DNA from: Amycolatopsis granulosa
Lineage (GTDB): Bacteria > Actinomycetota > Actinomycetes > Mycobacteriales > Pseudonocardiaceae
Length of the DNA stretch: 64,000 nt
Assembly: GCF_011758745.1 (NCBI RefSeq)
Contig: NZ_JAANOV010000001.1
Location: 2,294,001-2,358,000, forward strand
Direction of reading: 5' to 3'
Part shown: piece after piece, positions 31,415-42,100 of the stretch
How positions within the stretch are numbered: position 1 is the stretch's first letter
Layout: each line of letters starts with the position of its first letter
Program-made: the position numbers and the translations under genes
The notes under the pieces: generated by a model
What the model saw: only the letters and a program-made list of their open reading frames with translations
Told to the model about the DNA's origin: nothing
Databases searched by the model: none

Positions 31415-32710
31415 CTACAGGCGGCCGGCGGCCTTCAGGGCCAGGTAGGTGTCGGCCAGCGCGGGCGCCAGCCGGTCCGGCACCGCGTCCACCACCGTGA
31501 CCCCGCGCTGCGCGAGCAGGCTCGTGACGCGCCGGCGCTCGGCCAGCGTCCGTTCGGCGGCGGCCGCGTCGTAGACGGCTTCCGCGTCTCCGCGGGAGCG
31601 GGCCATCGCGGTGACGCCGGGGTCCGCCACGCCGGCCACCACCAGCTGGTGCCGGGCCACCACGGATGGCAGCACCGGCAACAGGCCCTCCTCCAGCGGT
31701 GCCGCGTCCAGCCCGGTCAGCAACACCACCAGCGACCGGCGGCGGGCGCGGCGGAGCACCTCGGCCACCATGCCCCGCGCGTCGGTCTCCACCAGGCTCG
31801 CCTCGAGCGGCGCCATCGCGGTCACCAGCCCCGGCAGCAGCTCACCGGCCGCGAGCCCGCGGACGTCCGCCCGCACCCGGCGGTCGTAGGCCAGGAAGTC
31901 GACCCGATCGCCCGCCCGGGACGCGAGCACCGCCAGCAGCAGTGCGGCGTCCATTGACGCGTCCAGCCGCGGCACGTCGCCCACCCGGCCCGCCGCCGTC
32001 CGGCCGGTGTCCAGCACCACCAGCACCCGGCGGTCCCGCTCCGGCCGCCACGTCCGCACCATCACGTCCGCGGCGCGCGCCGTGGCGCGCCAGTCGATGG
32101 AGCGCACGTCGTCGCCGATCACGTACTCGCGCAGCGAGTCGAACTCGGTGCCCTCGCCACGCACCAGCGCCGCCTGCCGCCCGTCCAGCTGTTGCAGCCG
32201 GGTCAGCCGCGACGGCAGGTGCTTGCGGCTGGTGAACGGCGGCAGCACCCGCAGGGTCCCCGGCACGCGGTGCGACCCCTGCCGGCCGGCCAGCCCGAGC
32301 GGTCCGAGCGCCCGCACCGTCACCCGGTGCGCCGTCCGGTCCCCGCGGCGCACCGGCCGCAGCCGGACCACCACCGGCCGCCGGTCCCCCGGCGGTACCG
32401 CGATGCGGAACCGGTCCCCTTCCGTCCCGGCGCTCGGCGGCCACGCGTCCCGCAGCACCCCGCGCAGCGGCCGCTTTCCCGGGTTGGTCACCCACAACGT
32501 CACTTCGGCCGTCTCACCGAGGCGGACGACCGCCGGCCCGGACCGCGCGAAGGTCAGCCCCCGCACCGGGGCCGCGAGCAGCACGTCCACCGCGACCGCG
32601 ACGGCGAGCACACCGAGCACCAGGAGCACGCCCGTCCACGACGGCAGCCCCATCGCCACCGGGACGACGCCGACGAGCGCCAGGAGCCCGACCTTGCCGG
32701 TGATCGCCAT
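31415..32710 (-). CDS. DUF58-domain membrane protein
   Basis: 431 aa. Two N-terminal helices (LLALVGVVPVAMGLPSW and VLLVLGVLAVAVAVDVLL) are followed by an immunoglobulin-like part and then the DUF58/vWA-like region with the hallmark EFDSLREYVIGDDVRSIDWRATAR-type block near residue 190 and VLVVLDTGRT. These proteins are always encoded next to a MoxR ATPase, which is thought to act as a chaperone for them or for a metal-dependent partner. The ATG at 32710 lies 1 base after the MoxR stop. Confidence 0.88.
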   Translation of the reverse strand: MAITGKVGLLALVGVVPVAMGLPSWTGVLLVLGVLAVAVAVDVLLAAPVRGLTFARSGPAVVRLGETAEVTLWVTNPGKRPLRGVLRDAWPPSAGTEGDRFRIAVPPGDRRPVVVRLRPVRRGDRTAHRVTVRALGPLGLAGRQGSHRVPGTLRVLPPFTSRKHLPSRLTRLQQLDGRQAALVRGEGTEFDSLREYVIGDDVRSIDWRATARAADVMVRTWRPERDRRVLVVLDTGRTAAGRVGDVPRLDASMDAALLLAVLASRAGDRVDFLAYDRRVRADVRGLAAGELLPGLVTAMAPLEASLVETDARGMVAEVLRRARRRSLVVLLTGLDAAPLEEGLLPVLPSVVARHQLVVAGVADPGVTAMARSRGDAEAVYDAAAAERTLAERRRVTSLLAQRGVTVVDAVPDRLAPALADTYLALKAAGRL

Positions 32711-32711
32711 G

Positions 32712-33676
<965 letters not shown>

Positions 33677-33680
<4 letters not shown>

Positions 33681-34795
33681 CTGATCTCCCTCTCGATGCG
33701 GTCCAGCTCGTCGGCGAGGCGGACCAGTCCGGCCTCGTCACCCGGCGCCGGGCCGTACAGCAGCTCCTCGACCGCCACGCCGGGCCGTCCGGTGCGGGCC
33801 GCGACCGCGGCGACCACCGCCCCCGCTTCCGCCGCCGGGCCGAGCCCGAGCAGCGGCCGCATCCGGCCCAGGGCCGCCTGCCGCAGCGTATCCGCGGCGT
33901 GGCCGGCGGCACCCGCGCGCCGGTAGAGCCGGGCGCGGCCTTCGGTGGTTTCGGCGGCGCGGACGACGACCGGAAGCGGTTCGGTCACCACCGGCCCGAG
34001 CCGGCGGGCCCGCCACAGCGCGAACAGCACCACGGCGGCACCGAGCTGGATCGTGCCGAACACCCAGGGCCGCGGGACGAGGTCGGTGAACGAGCGGGCA
34101 CCGATCCCGCTCCCGGTGTCCGACGGCGACGGCAGGTACCAGACGAGCGTCGCGCTGCGGCCGAGCAGGCGCAGGGTGAGCGCCGCGTCACCCTCGTCGG
34201 CCAGGCGGTCGTTGGTCATCGGGGTGCCGTCACCGAGGATCGTGGTCGTGCCGCGGTCACCGGGCAGCTGGAGCAGCGTCCCGTCGTAACAGCCGCGGGC
34301 GCGGCCGTGCGCGGCGTAGGCGCGGCCACCGAGGACCACGTTCCCGGCGGCGACGGCGGCGGCGACGGTGCACGCGGGTTCCCGTACCGCCGGGCCGGGC
34401 TCGCCGGTGCCGGCCACCCCGGGCGCCAGGACGCTCAGCACGCGATCACCGGGGCCGATCAGCACCGCGTCCGCCGCGCGCGCCCGAAGCGCCGCGAGCT
34501 TCGCAGGGTCGACCAGGTCGGGACCGGTCACCAGCAGCGTGGCGTCGTCGCGCAACGCGGCTTCCGCGTCGGCGTAGGTGCGGGCGGTGACGATTCGCAC
34601 GCCCGCGCGGTCGAGCAGCCGCGCCAGCGCCCGCGAGCCCCCCGGGTCGGCCGAACCGGGGTCGAGCGCCCCGTGCTGCTGCCCCGCGGAGCCGAGCAAC
34701 ACCACGAGTGCACCGAGGACCACGATCACCGCGATCACCGCCGGCGCCCGCGCGGCCCGCCAGATGCGGCGCGCGTCCGGGGACACGCTGGTCAC
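33677..34795 (-). CDS. DUF4350-domain membrane protein
   Basis: 372 aa. One N-terminal helix (VIAVIVVLGALVVLLGSAG), an exported flavodoxin-like part with SADPGGSRALARLLDRAGV (the family hallmark), a second helix near residue 255 (GTIQLGAAVVLFALWRARRLG), and a cytoplasmic tail with LYRRAGAAGHAADTLR. Unknown function; always in the MoxR/DUF58 operon. GTG start overlaps the DUF4129 stop. Confidence 0.85.
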
Positions 34796-35424
34796 GCCGG
34801 CACCTCAGGACGCGCCCGGCGGACCTGGTCGTCGAGGTCGGCGAGGTCGCGGTACTCCCCGGGCGTGGCCGGCCGGCCGCCGTAGTGCACGGCGTCGAAC
34901 AGCTCCGCGCCCTGCCGCAGCGCGTCCCGCGCGGACGGCATCCGGTCACCGGCTGCCCGCGCGGCCTCGTCCGCGGTGCGCCCGGGCCGCTCGTCCAGCA
35001 CGCCGCGTTCCTCGAGCACCCGGACCACCGCGCGGAACCGGTCGCGCACGGCGGCGCCGAGGTCCCCGGCGGCGAACGCCCGCTCCGCCGCGTCCCGGTA
35101 GTCCTGTGCCGTGCGTGCGGACTCCGCGAACACCGCACCGGGCCGGCGGGCCGGGCGGGCGAGCGGACCGACCCGCAGCCGCACCACGACGACCACCAGC
35201 ACCACGACGGCGAGCAGGACGAGCACGCCGAACCCGCCGCCGGGCACGCTTCCCAGCGCGCCGAACAGGTCCGCGATGCGGTGCACGAGCCAGCCGATCG
35301 CCCGGTCGAACCAGTTCGGCTGTGCCTGCGCGTAGACCGGGTCGGACAGCTCGGCCCGCGCGGCGCGGCGTGCGTCGTCGGCGTCGATGACGACCGGGAC
35401 GTCGGCGAGCCACGCGGCGATCAA
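34792..35424 (-). CDS. DUF4129-domain membrane protein
   Basis: 210 aa. One long helix (FGVLVLLAVVVLVVVVVRL, near residues 64-84), with the cytoplasmic DUF4129 region after it (YRDAAERAFAAGDLGAAVRDRFRAVVRVLEERGVL, then RTADEAAR and GAELFDAVHYGGRP). The start is TTG at 35424 in a TTGA overlap with the preceding gene. It works with the DUF4350, MoxR and DUF58 proteins in an undefined envelope function. Confidence 0.85.
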   Translation of the reverse strand: MIAAWLADVPVVIDADDARRAARAELSDPVYAQAQPNWFDRAIGWLVHRIADLFGALGSVPGGGFGVLVLLAVVVLVVVVVRLRVGPLARPARRPGAVFAESARTAQDYRDAAERAFAAGDLGAAVRDRFRAVVRVLEERGVLDERPGRTADEAARAAGDRMPSARDALRQGAELFDAVHYGGRPATPGEYRDLADLDDQVRRARPEVPA

Positions 35425-36419
35425 GCCGTGCCCGCCGCCCGCGCCAGCTGGAGGTCCATGCCCTCCTTGCGCATCCGCTGGTCGATGTAGAGCAGGGCGG
35501 TCGTGTTCGCCGCGAACGGCTGCACGATCGTCAGCGCGATCACCTGTCCCAGCGCGACGACCAGCAGGCCGCCCCAGCCGGCCGGGACCTCACCGGTGAT
35601 CGTGCCGCCCGCCAGCAGCCGGAACGGGATGTCGATCAGGTACTGGAGCACCGTCGCGATCAGGCCGGCCAGCAGCAGGATGCCGAAGCACCGCCACCAC
35701 GAACCGGACACCAGCTGCCGGGAGCGGCTCAGCGACTCGCCGACCCGCCCACGCTCCAGCACGAGCGCGGGCGTGGTCAGGCCGAGCAGCGTGAACAGCC
35801 AGATACCGGGAATCAGGCACAGCACCGACCCGAAGCCGACCGCCAGCGAGTACACGATCGTCGCGCCGAGCAGCGGGAGGAACCGCGGACGCGCCTCGGC
35901 CATCGCCTCGGCGAAGGTCACCGGCCTGCCCAGCACGGCCTTGCCGATCACCACGGTCAGGAACCCGGACAGGAAGGTCTGCGTGAGCACCGTGATGATC
36001 AACGCGATCCCGGTCACCAGCCCGGTGTCGCCGAGCGCCTTGAGCGCCGCGTTCTGGACCTGCTGGTCGGTGGCCGCGGGGCCGAGGTTCTGCAACGCCG
36101 ACACGTCCGGCAACAGGTACCGGCTGGCCAGCAGCTGCAGCACCGCGGCGACGACCGCGACGACAGCCGAGGAGCCGAACACCAGCCCCGGGTGGCGGCG
36201 CATGGTGGCGATCGCACCGTCCAGGATCTCGCTGACCGACAACGGGCGCAGCGGGATCACCCCCGGCTTGCCGTAGCCGGGCGGCGGACCCCAGCCGTAC
36301 TGCTGGTAGGGCGCTCCCGGCGGCGGCGGGGCGGGCGGGATCGGGCCTCCGGCGGGAGGCGTGGCGTCGTCGGGCCGGTCCTTCGGATCGGGTCCGGCCC
36401 AGCCGCCGGTGTCGCTCAT
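35421..36419 (-). CDS. Polytopic membrane protein heading the MoxR/DUF58 operon
   Basis: 332 aa. A Pro/Gly-rich cytoplasmic head (PPPGAPYQQYGWGPPPGYG) is followed by VIPLRPLSVSEILDGAIATMRRHP, the entry block of a large actinobacterial family, and six hydrophobic helices. The C-terminus, YIDQRMRKEGMDLQLARAA, is typical of the family. Function unknown; the Rv3690-type position in the operon is conserved. ATG 36419 is chosen for GGAGAAGA 5 bases upstream; an in-frame GTG at 36437 is less likely. Confidence 0.8.
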   Translation of the reverse strand: MSDTGGWAGPDPKDRPDDATPPAGGPIPPAPPPPGAPYQQYGWGPPPGYGKPGVIPLRPLSVSEILDGAIATMRRHPGLVFGSSAVVAVVAAVLQLLASRYLLPDVSALQNLGPAATDQQVQNAALKALGDTGLVTGIALIITVLTQTFLSGFLTVVIGKAVLGRPVTFAEAMAEARPRFLPLLGATIVYSLAVGFGSVLCLIPGIWLFTLLGLTTPALVLERGRVGESLSRSRQLVSGSWWRCFGILLLAGLIATVLQYLIDIPFRLLAGGTITGEVPAGWGGLLVVALGQVIALTIVQPFAANTTALLYIDQRMRKEGMDLQLARAAGTA

Positions 36420-36543
36420 CGGGTCTTCTCCACTCACTGCGGATCGGTTCGCCGCCCACTCTCGCAGAGCGGTCCGGTACCGGCCACGGGTGGCACGCGG
36501 CCGCCGCCGAGTCGTGATCTCCCGGACCGGTCCGGGCGCTGAC

Positions 36544-36549
36544 TATGCT
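36544..36549 (+). promoter_or_regulatory. Predicted -10 element of a leaderless promoter for the zinc peptidase
   Basis: TATGCT, then 8 bases, then the ATG at 36558. Confidence 0.4.
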
Positions 36550-36557
36550 GGCGCGCG

Positions 36558-37535
36558 ATGACGCCTCCGCCGCAGCGCCCCCGGGAACCGTTGCCGCCGC
36601 CCTCCTCGGCGCCGCGGCACCGGGCACGTCGGCGTTCCACACGGCCGGTCACCGCCTTCGCGCTGAGCGCCGTGGCGGTGCTGCTCGCGGGCCTGGTGGT
36701 CTTCGTCGCGGTCCGCGCCGGGTCGGGCCCGTCCCCCACCACCACCGCCGCGCCGCCGGCCACCGCGGTCAGCGGCGGCAACGCGGCGGGCGCGGCCACC
36801 AGTGCCCCGGAGGGCGAGAAGATCCTCGCGCTGGCGGACCACCCGATCCTGCAGAACCCGGACGACGGGCTCCGGAACCTGGCGTGTGAGCTGCCCGGCT
36901 GGCGCAGCGACCAGTCCTCGGCCGAAGCCTTCTTCACCGCGGCCGACGAGTGCCTCAACGAGGCGTGGGGCGACTTCCTCCGGCAGCACCACCTGCCGTT
37001 CACCCCGCCCGCCCTGCACTTCCCCACCGGCACCCACTTCACCACCGCGTGCGGCACGATCGCGGTCAGCGTGGCGACCGCGGCCTACTACTGCGACGAC
37101 AACCTCTACGTCCCCTTCCGCGGCCTGCAAACCGATCAGTACGGCGACAACCCGGGCGTGTACCTGGCGCTGTTCGCGCACGAGTACGGCCACCACGTGC
37201 AGGAGGTGGCCGGGATCATGGACGCGGTGTGGCAGCAGATCTACGCCGTCGGGCAGAACACGCCGGCCGGGCTGGAGCTGTCCCGGCGCAAGGAGCTGCA
37301 GGCCCAATGCTTCTCCGGGATGTTCCTCGGCGCCGTCGTCGGCCAAGGTGGTGCGGTGACCCGGGACGTGTACGCGAAGGCGTGGCGGGACCAGGACAGC
37401 CGCGGCGACAACACCTCGGGCAGCAACGACCACGGCACCAACGCGCACTACGCGCAGTGGTGGCGCACCGGCGCCCAGTTCAACCGCATCGCGAAGTGCA
37501 ACACCTTCGCCGCGCCCGCCTCCGCGGTCAGCTGA
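36558..37535 (+). CDS. Neutral zinc metallopeptidase (YpfJ type), membrane-anchored
   Basis: 325 aa. A basic Pro-rich N-terminus, one membrane helix (AFALSAVAVLLAGLVVFVAV, about residues 34-53), a Thr/Ala linker, then the peptidase domain outside the cell. The zinc motif is HEYGHH in FAHEYGHHVQEVAG near residue 213, with ELQAQCFSGMFLGAV later providing the third ligand. Four Cys in the exported part may form disulfides. Substrate unknown. The last 8 bases overlap the converging gene. Confidence 0.88.
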   Translation: MTPPPQRPREPLPPPSSAPRHRARRRSTRPVTAFALSAVAVLLAGLVVFVAVRAGSGPSPTTTAAPPATAVSGGNAAGAATSAPEGEKILALADHPILQNPDDGLRNLACELPGWRSDQSSAEAFFTAADECLNEAWGDFLRQHHLPFTPPALHFPTGTHFTTACGTIAVSVATAAYYCDDNLYVPFRGLQTDQYGDNPGVYLALFAHEYGHHVQEVAGIMDAVWQQIYAVGQNTPAGLELSRRKELQAQCFSGMFLGAVVGQGGAVTRDVYAKAWRDQDSRGDNTSGSNDHGTNAHYAQWWRTGAQFNRIAKCNTFAAPASAVS

Positions 37536-37986
37536 CGCTGGCCACCGCGTCCCGGCGCGGGCCGCGGCGCACCAGGAACGCGTAGGTTCCCCCGCCGAGG
37601 CAGCTCAGCGCGAGCAGCGCGAGCCCGACCGGGCGGCGCCCGCCGTCGTGACCGGTCACGACGTCGGCCAGGTGGACCTGGATGTCGTGGGTGTCACCGT
37701 CCCCGGCGGAGGCCGGCACGGTGACGTCGACGCGGTCGTTCGGGTCGTGTCCGCACGCGTCCAGCGTCCCGGTGCGGTTCCGGCCGTCCAGGGTGATCTC
37801 CACCGTCTCCTTCGGGTCCGCGGCCGAGCACTCGGCACCCGTCGTGACGGTGGCCTGCGCGACCGTGCCCTGCGCCGCGGACGCGGTGCCCAGCACGCCC
37901 GGGCCCGCCCACCACACAGCGGTCACGATGGCGATGCCGACGAGCACGGGGACGGCGACGGTGTTCCAGCGCAGCACGGCTCCCAT
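37528..37986 (-). CDS. Small exported protein with two membrane helices, unknown function
   Basis: 152 aa. N-terminal helix VAVPVLVGIAIVTAVWWAG, an exported beta-rich stretch of about 85 residues with two Cys (GAECSAAD and LDACGHD), then a C-terminal helix GLALLALSCLGGGTYAFLV and a basic tail. The layout is common among actinobacterial envelope proteins; no family recognised. ATG at 37986 with GGGAGC just upstream. Confidence 0.65.
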   Translation of the reverse strand: MGAVLRWNTVAVPVLVGIAIVTAVWWAGPGVLGTASAAQGTVAQATVTTGAECSAADPKETVEITLDGRNRTGTLDACGHDPNDRVDVTVPASAGDGDTHDIQVHLADVVTGHDGGRRPVGLALLALSCLGGGTYAFLVRRGPRRDAVASVS

Positions 37987-38038
37987 GCTCCCAGACGGCC
38001 GGTGGGATGCCCACCCGCCCGCGGGTGCGCCGAATCTC

Positions 38039-39109
38039 TCACTCGACCTGTTCTGCAGGGGTCACTTTCCGCACATACAGCAGCCGGTCGCCCGGCTCGA
38101 TGGCGTCCACCGCGGGCGAGTCCACCCGGTGGAGCTGCCCGCCGCGCACCACGCCGAGCACGATGTCCGGCAGGTGCCGGGGCGAGCCGCCCTCCTCGGA
38201 CTTCTCCGCGGGCCGCTCGGCGATCGCCAGCCCGGACTCCGGGGTCAGCAGGTCCTCGAACATGTCGACGACCACCGGCGTGGACGTGGCCATGCCGAGC
38301 AGCCGTCCCGCGGTCTCGCTGGAGACCACCACCTGGTTGGCGCCGGACTGCTTGAGCAGGTGGACGTTCTCCGCTTCGCGCACCGACACCACGATGTGCG
38401 CGTCCGGCGCCAGCTCACGCGCGGTGAGCGTGGCCAGCACCGCGGAATCGTCGCGATCGGCGGCGACGACGACCGCGCGTGCCCGCTGCACCGCCGCCAC
38501 CCGCAGCACGTCCGAGCGGGTGGCCGAGCCGTGCACCGTGACCAGGCCCATCGCGGCGGCCGCGTCCAGCGCCTGCTGGTCGGTGTCCACCACGACGATC
38601 TTGTTCGGCTCGACGGCCTCGTCGCCGAGCAGCGTCTTGACAGCGGACCGGCCCTTCGTCCCGAACCCGACGACCACCACGTGGTCCCGCACCCTGGACC
38701 TCCACTTCTGAATCCGGAACGCCTGCCGTGACCGTTCGGTCAGCACCTCGAGCGTGGTGCCGACCAGGACGATGAGGAACAGCACCCGCAGCGGCGTGAT
38801 CACCAGGACGTTGATCAGCCGGGCGGTGCTGGTCACCGGCGTGATGTCGCCGTAGCCGGTGGTCGAGAGCGAGACGGTCGCGTAGTAGAAGCAGTCCAGC
38901 AGCGACAGCCCGTCGTCGTTGACGTCGCGGTACCCGTCCCGGCCCAGGTACACCAGGAACACGGCGGCCACCAGCGCGATCAGCGCCCACAGAACCCGCC
39001 TGCCGATGGATCGGATGGGGCTGACCGCCGGCTCGGGCATCCGGACGACGCCGACGGGCGACGGGTCCGGTTCGTCCGCGACACGCACCCGCGGATCGTA
39101 AACGATCAT
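38039..39109 (-). CDS. Potassium channel protein with RCK (TrkA-N/TrkA-C) domains
   Basis: 356 aa. Two membrane helices flank the selectivity filter TTGYGDITP (near residue 85). The RCK Rossmann domain begins at VVVVGFGTKG (near 147) and binds a nucleotide; a TrkA-C domain closes the protein (about 270-350). It conducts K+ under control of the cytoplasmic ring. The ATG at 39109 overlaps the adnB stop as ATGA, so a channel is co-translated with a DNA-repair motor, an arrangement also known from M. tuberculosis (Rv3200c). Confidence 0.92.
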   Translation of the reverse strand: MIVYDPRVRVADEPDPSPVGVVRMPEPAVSPIRSIGRRVLWALIALVAAVFLVYLGRDGYRDVNDDGLSLLDCFYYATVSLSTTGYGDITPVTSTARLINVLVITPLRVLFLIVLVGTTLEVLTERSRQAFRIQKWRSRVRDHVVVVGFGTKGRSAVKTLLGDEAVEPNKIVVVDTDQQALDAAAAMGLVTVHGSATRSDVLRVAAVQRARAVVVAADRDDSAVLATLTARELAPDAHIVVSVREAENVHLLKQSGANQVVVSSETAGRLLGMATSTPVVVDMFEDLLTPESGLAIAERPAEKSEEGGSPRHLPDIVLGVVRGGQLHRVDSPAVDAIEPGDRLLYVRKVTPAEQVE

Positions 39110-42100
39110 CGTTCCCCCCGCCAGGGCTCCGGCACGCCGCGGAGCAGGTCCCGCAGGCCGTCGCCGTCCAGCAGGTCCACCGGGCGCACGGTGCGGTTGT
39201 CGCGCACGTAGTGGAAGGCGGCCCGCACCTTCTCCAGCGGGGTGCCGGACAACGACGCCCACGCCAGCCGGTAGGCCGCGAGCTGCACGGCGAGCGCCGC
39301 CATGCGGCTCTCCTCCGGTACCGCGCCGGTCTTCCAGTCCACCACGGTCCACCCGCCGTCCGGATCGGCGAACACCGCGTCCATCCGCCCGCGCACGGTC
39401 ACCCCGTCCACCTCGGTCGAGAACGGCACCTCGACCTCGTGCGGGGTGCGCAGGGCCCAGTCGCCGCGGTCGAAGGCGTCCCGCAGCGCGTCCAGCTCGT
39501 CGTCGCCTGCCTCGTCCGGGTCGGCGGCGCCGGGCAGCTCGTCGAGGTCGAACAGCCGGTCGCCGGCGAACCGGCGTTCCAGCCAGCCGTGGAACGCGGT
39601 GCCGCGGCGGGCGAAGGTGTTCGGCGGAACCGGCAGCGGCCGGCGCAGGCGGCGGGCCAGCGCGGCCGGGTCGGCGGCGAGCTCGACGAGCTGGCTCACC
39701 GACAGGTGGTCGGGCAGCGTGACCTGCTCCGGGGTACCGGCGCGGCTGGCGTACTCGGCGAGCAGCACGTCGGTGTCGGCGATCCAGCCGTCCGGGTCGT
39801 CGCTGTCGTCACTGTCATCACTGTCGTCGCTGTCGTCGGTCTCCTCGCCCTCGGCCAGTGCGGTGCGGACCAGGTCGGCGCCCTCGGCCACCGCGTCGCG
39901 CCGGCCGGTCAGCGGATCGGACGGCCACTGCGCCGACCGGCCCTGGCTGACCAGCGGGTTCTCCTCGTCCGCCGGCGGTTCCGCGGCCCACGTGGCGATC
40001 TTGCCGATCCCCTCGCGGGTGAGCTCGCCGACCTCCAGCAGGAAGTCCGAGGGCCCCTTGGGACGGGTGCTCGTCTCGTTCCACCAGTGCCCGGAGACGA
40101 GGAGGGTGCGCTCGGACCGGGTGAGCGCGACGTAGCAGAGCCGCCGTTCCTCGTCCGCCTCCCGCTCGGCGAAGTCCTGCTCGTGGATCTCGAACGCCTC
40201 GGTGATCTCCTTGCGGTCCATGCCGTCGGACACGCGCAGCTTCGGCAGGTCGGCCGAGTCACCGCGCAGCGCCGCGGGCAGCGACGTGACCGTGCGCAGC
40301 CAGGACGAGGACCGGCGCTTGTTGGGGAACACCTCGCGAGCCAGGTGCGGCACCGCGACGACCTCCCACTCCAGCCCCTTGGCCGAGTGGACCGTGAGCA
40401 CCTGCACCCGGTCCGGCAAGACCTCGACCTCACCGGGGGTGAGGCCGTCCTCCGCGTGCGCGGCCGTGGCCAGGTAGTCCACAAAGGACATCAAGGTGGC
40501 GTTCGGTGACGTCTCGGCGAAATCGGTGACCACGTCGGCGAAGGCGTCCAGGTGGGCACGGCGGGCGCTGCCGGGGCGGGCCTGGGCCTCGACGTCGAGC
40601 AGCAGCGTGCGCTCGACGTCGGCGACCAGCTCCGGCAGCGACTGGTCGAGGCGGCGGCGCAACGCGGCCAGCTCGTGGCCCAGCTCGCGGATCCGGCGGT
40701 AGCCCTCCGGCGAGTAACGCCGCGGGTCGCCCGGGTCGTCGATGGCGTCGATCAGGCCGGTCTGCTCGGCGCGCTCGGCGAACAGATCGTCCATTCCGGA
40801 CTCTTCGGTGGGTGGCGGTGCGGAGATCTCGTTGGCGCGCCGCCACAACGCGGCGAGGTCGGCGGCCGCCAGGCGCCAGCGGGCGCCGGTGAGCAGACGT
40901 GCCGCGGCGGTGCCGGCCAGCGGGTCGGCGAGCACGCGGAGGGTGGCGACGAGGTCGGCCACCTCGGGTTCGTCCAGCAGCCCGCCGAGGCCGACGACCT
41001 CCACCGGCAGGCCGCGGGCCCGCAGCTCGGCGGCGATCGGGGCCATGTCGGCGCGCCGCCGGACGAGGACCGCCGCGGTGGGCGGGGCGCCGTGTTCGGC
41101 CTGGTGGCCGAACCAGCGCTGGGCGAGCGCGCCGGCGACCCACTCGCGTTCGCTGCGGATGTCCGGCAGCAGGGCGACCTCGATGTCGGCCGCGGGCGCG
41201 TCGTCCCGGGCCCGCAACCGTTCCACGCCGAGGCCACGGGCACGCAGCGGTTCGGCGATGCCGTTGGCGAGCACCAGGACCTCGGCGGGGTTGCGGAAGC
41301 TGGTGAGCAGGCCGTACTCGTGGGCGGGCCGGAGACCGGCACGCGGGAAGTCGGTGGTGAAGCGGGGCAGGTTGGCCGCGCTGGCACCACGCCAGCCGTA
41401 GATGGCCTGCGCGGGGTCGCCGACCGCGGTGACCGGCATCGGCTCGTTCCCGGTGCCGCCGAACAGCGAGCGCAGCAGGATGCGCTGGGCGTGGCCGGTA
41501 TCCTGGTACTCGTCGAGCAGGACGGCGCCGTAGCGGGCGCGTTCGCCCTCGGCGACCTGCGGGTGACCGTCGGCCAGCGTCGCGGCGAGCGACATCTGGT
41601 CGGCGAAGTCGAGCGCGCCCTCCGCGCGTTTGCGGCGCTGGTACTCCTCGATGAGCGGGATGAGGGAGAGGCGGAAGGTCTGCGCCGCGATGATGTCGGT
41701 CAGACTCTTCGGCATCGCCGCGCGCTGGCCCTTGGCGCGCGGGGCGCGTTCGATGAGGTCGCACAACCAGCGCGTGTAGCCCGCGAGCTGCTCCTCGGTG
41801 ACCAGGTGCTCGCCGAGTTCGCCAGCGAGGGCCAGCAGCTGGGCCGTGACCGAGGCCGGTACGCGGTCGGTGTCCAGGTCTTCGTCCCAGGTGGACACCA
41901 CCCGGTGGGCGAGCTGCCAGGAACTGGTCTCGGACAGCAGGCGGACGCCGGGCTGCACGGGGAGGCGGAGGCCGTGTTCGGCCAGCAGGCGGCCGGCGTA
42001 GGCGTGGTAGGTGAGCACGGTCGGCTCCCCAGCGAGCACCGCGGCCCGGCGCGCGCCACCGGGGTCGAGGCGGTCGAGCAGACCGGACCCGGCGAGGCGG

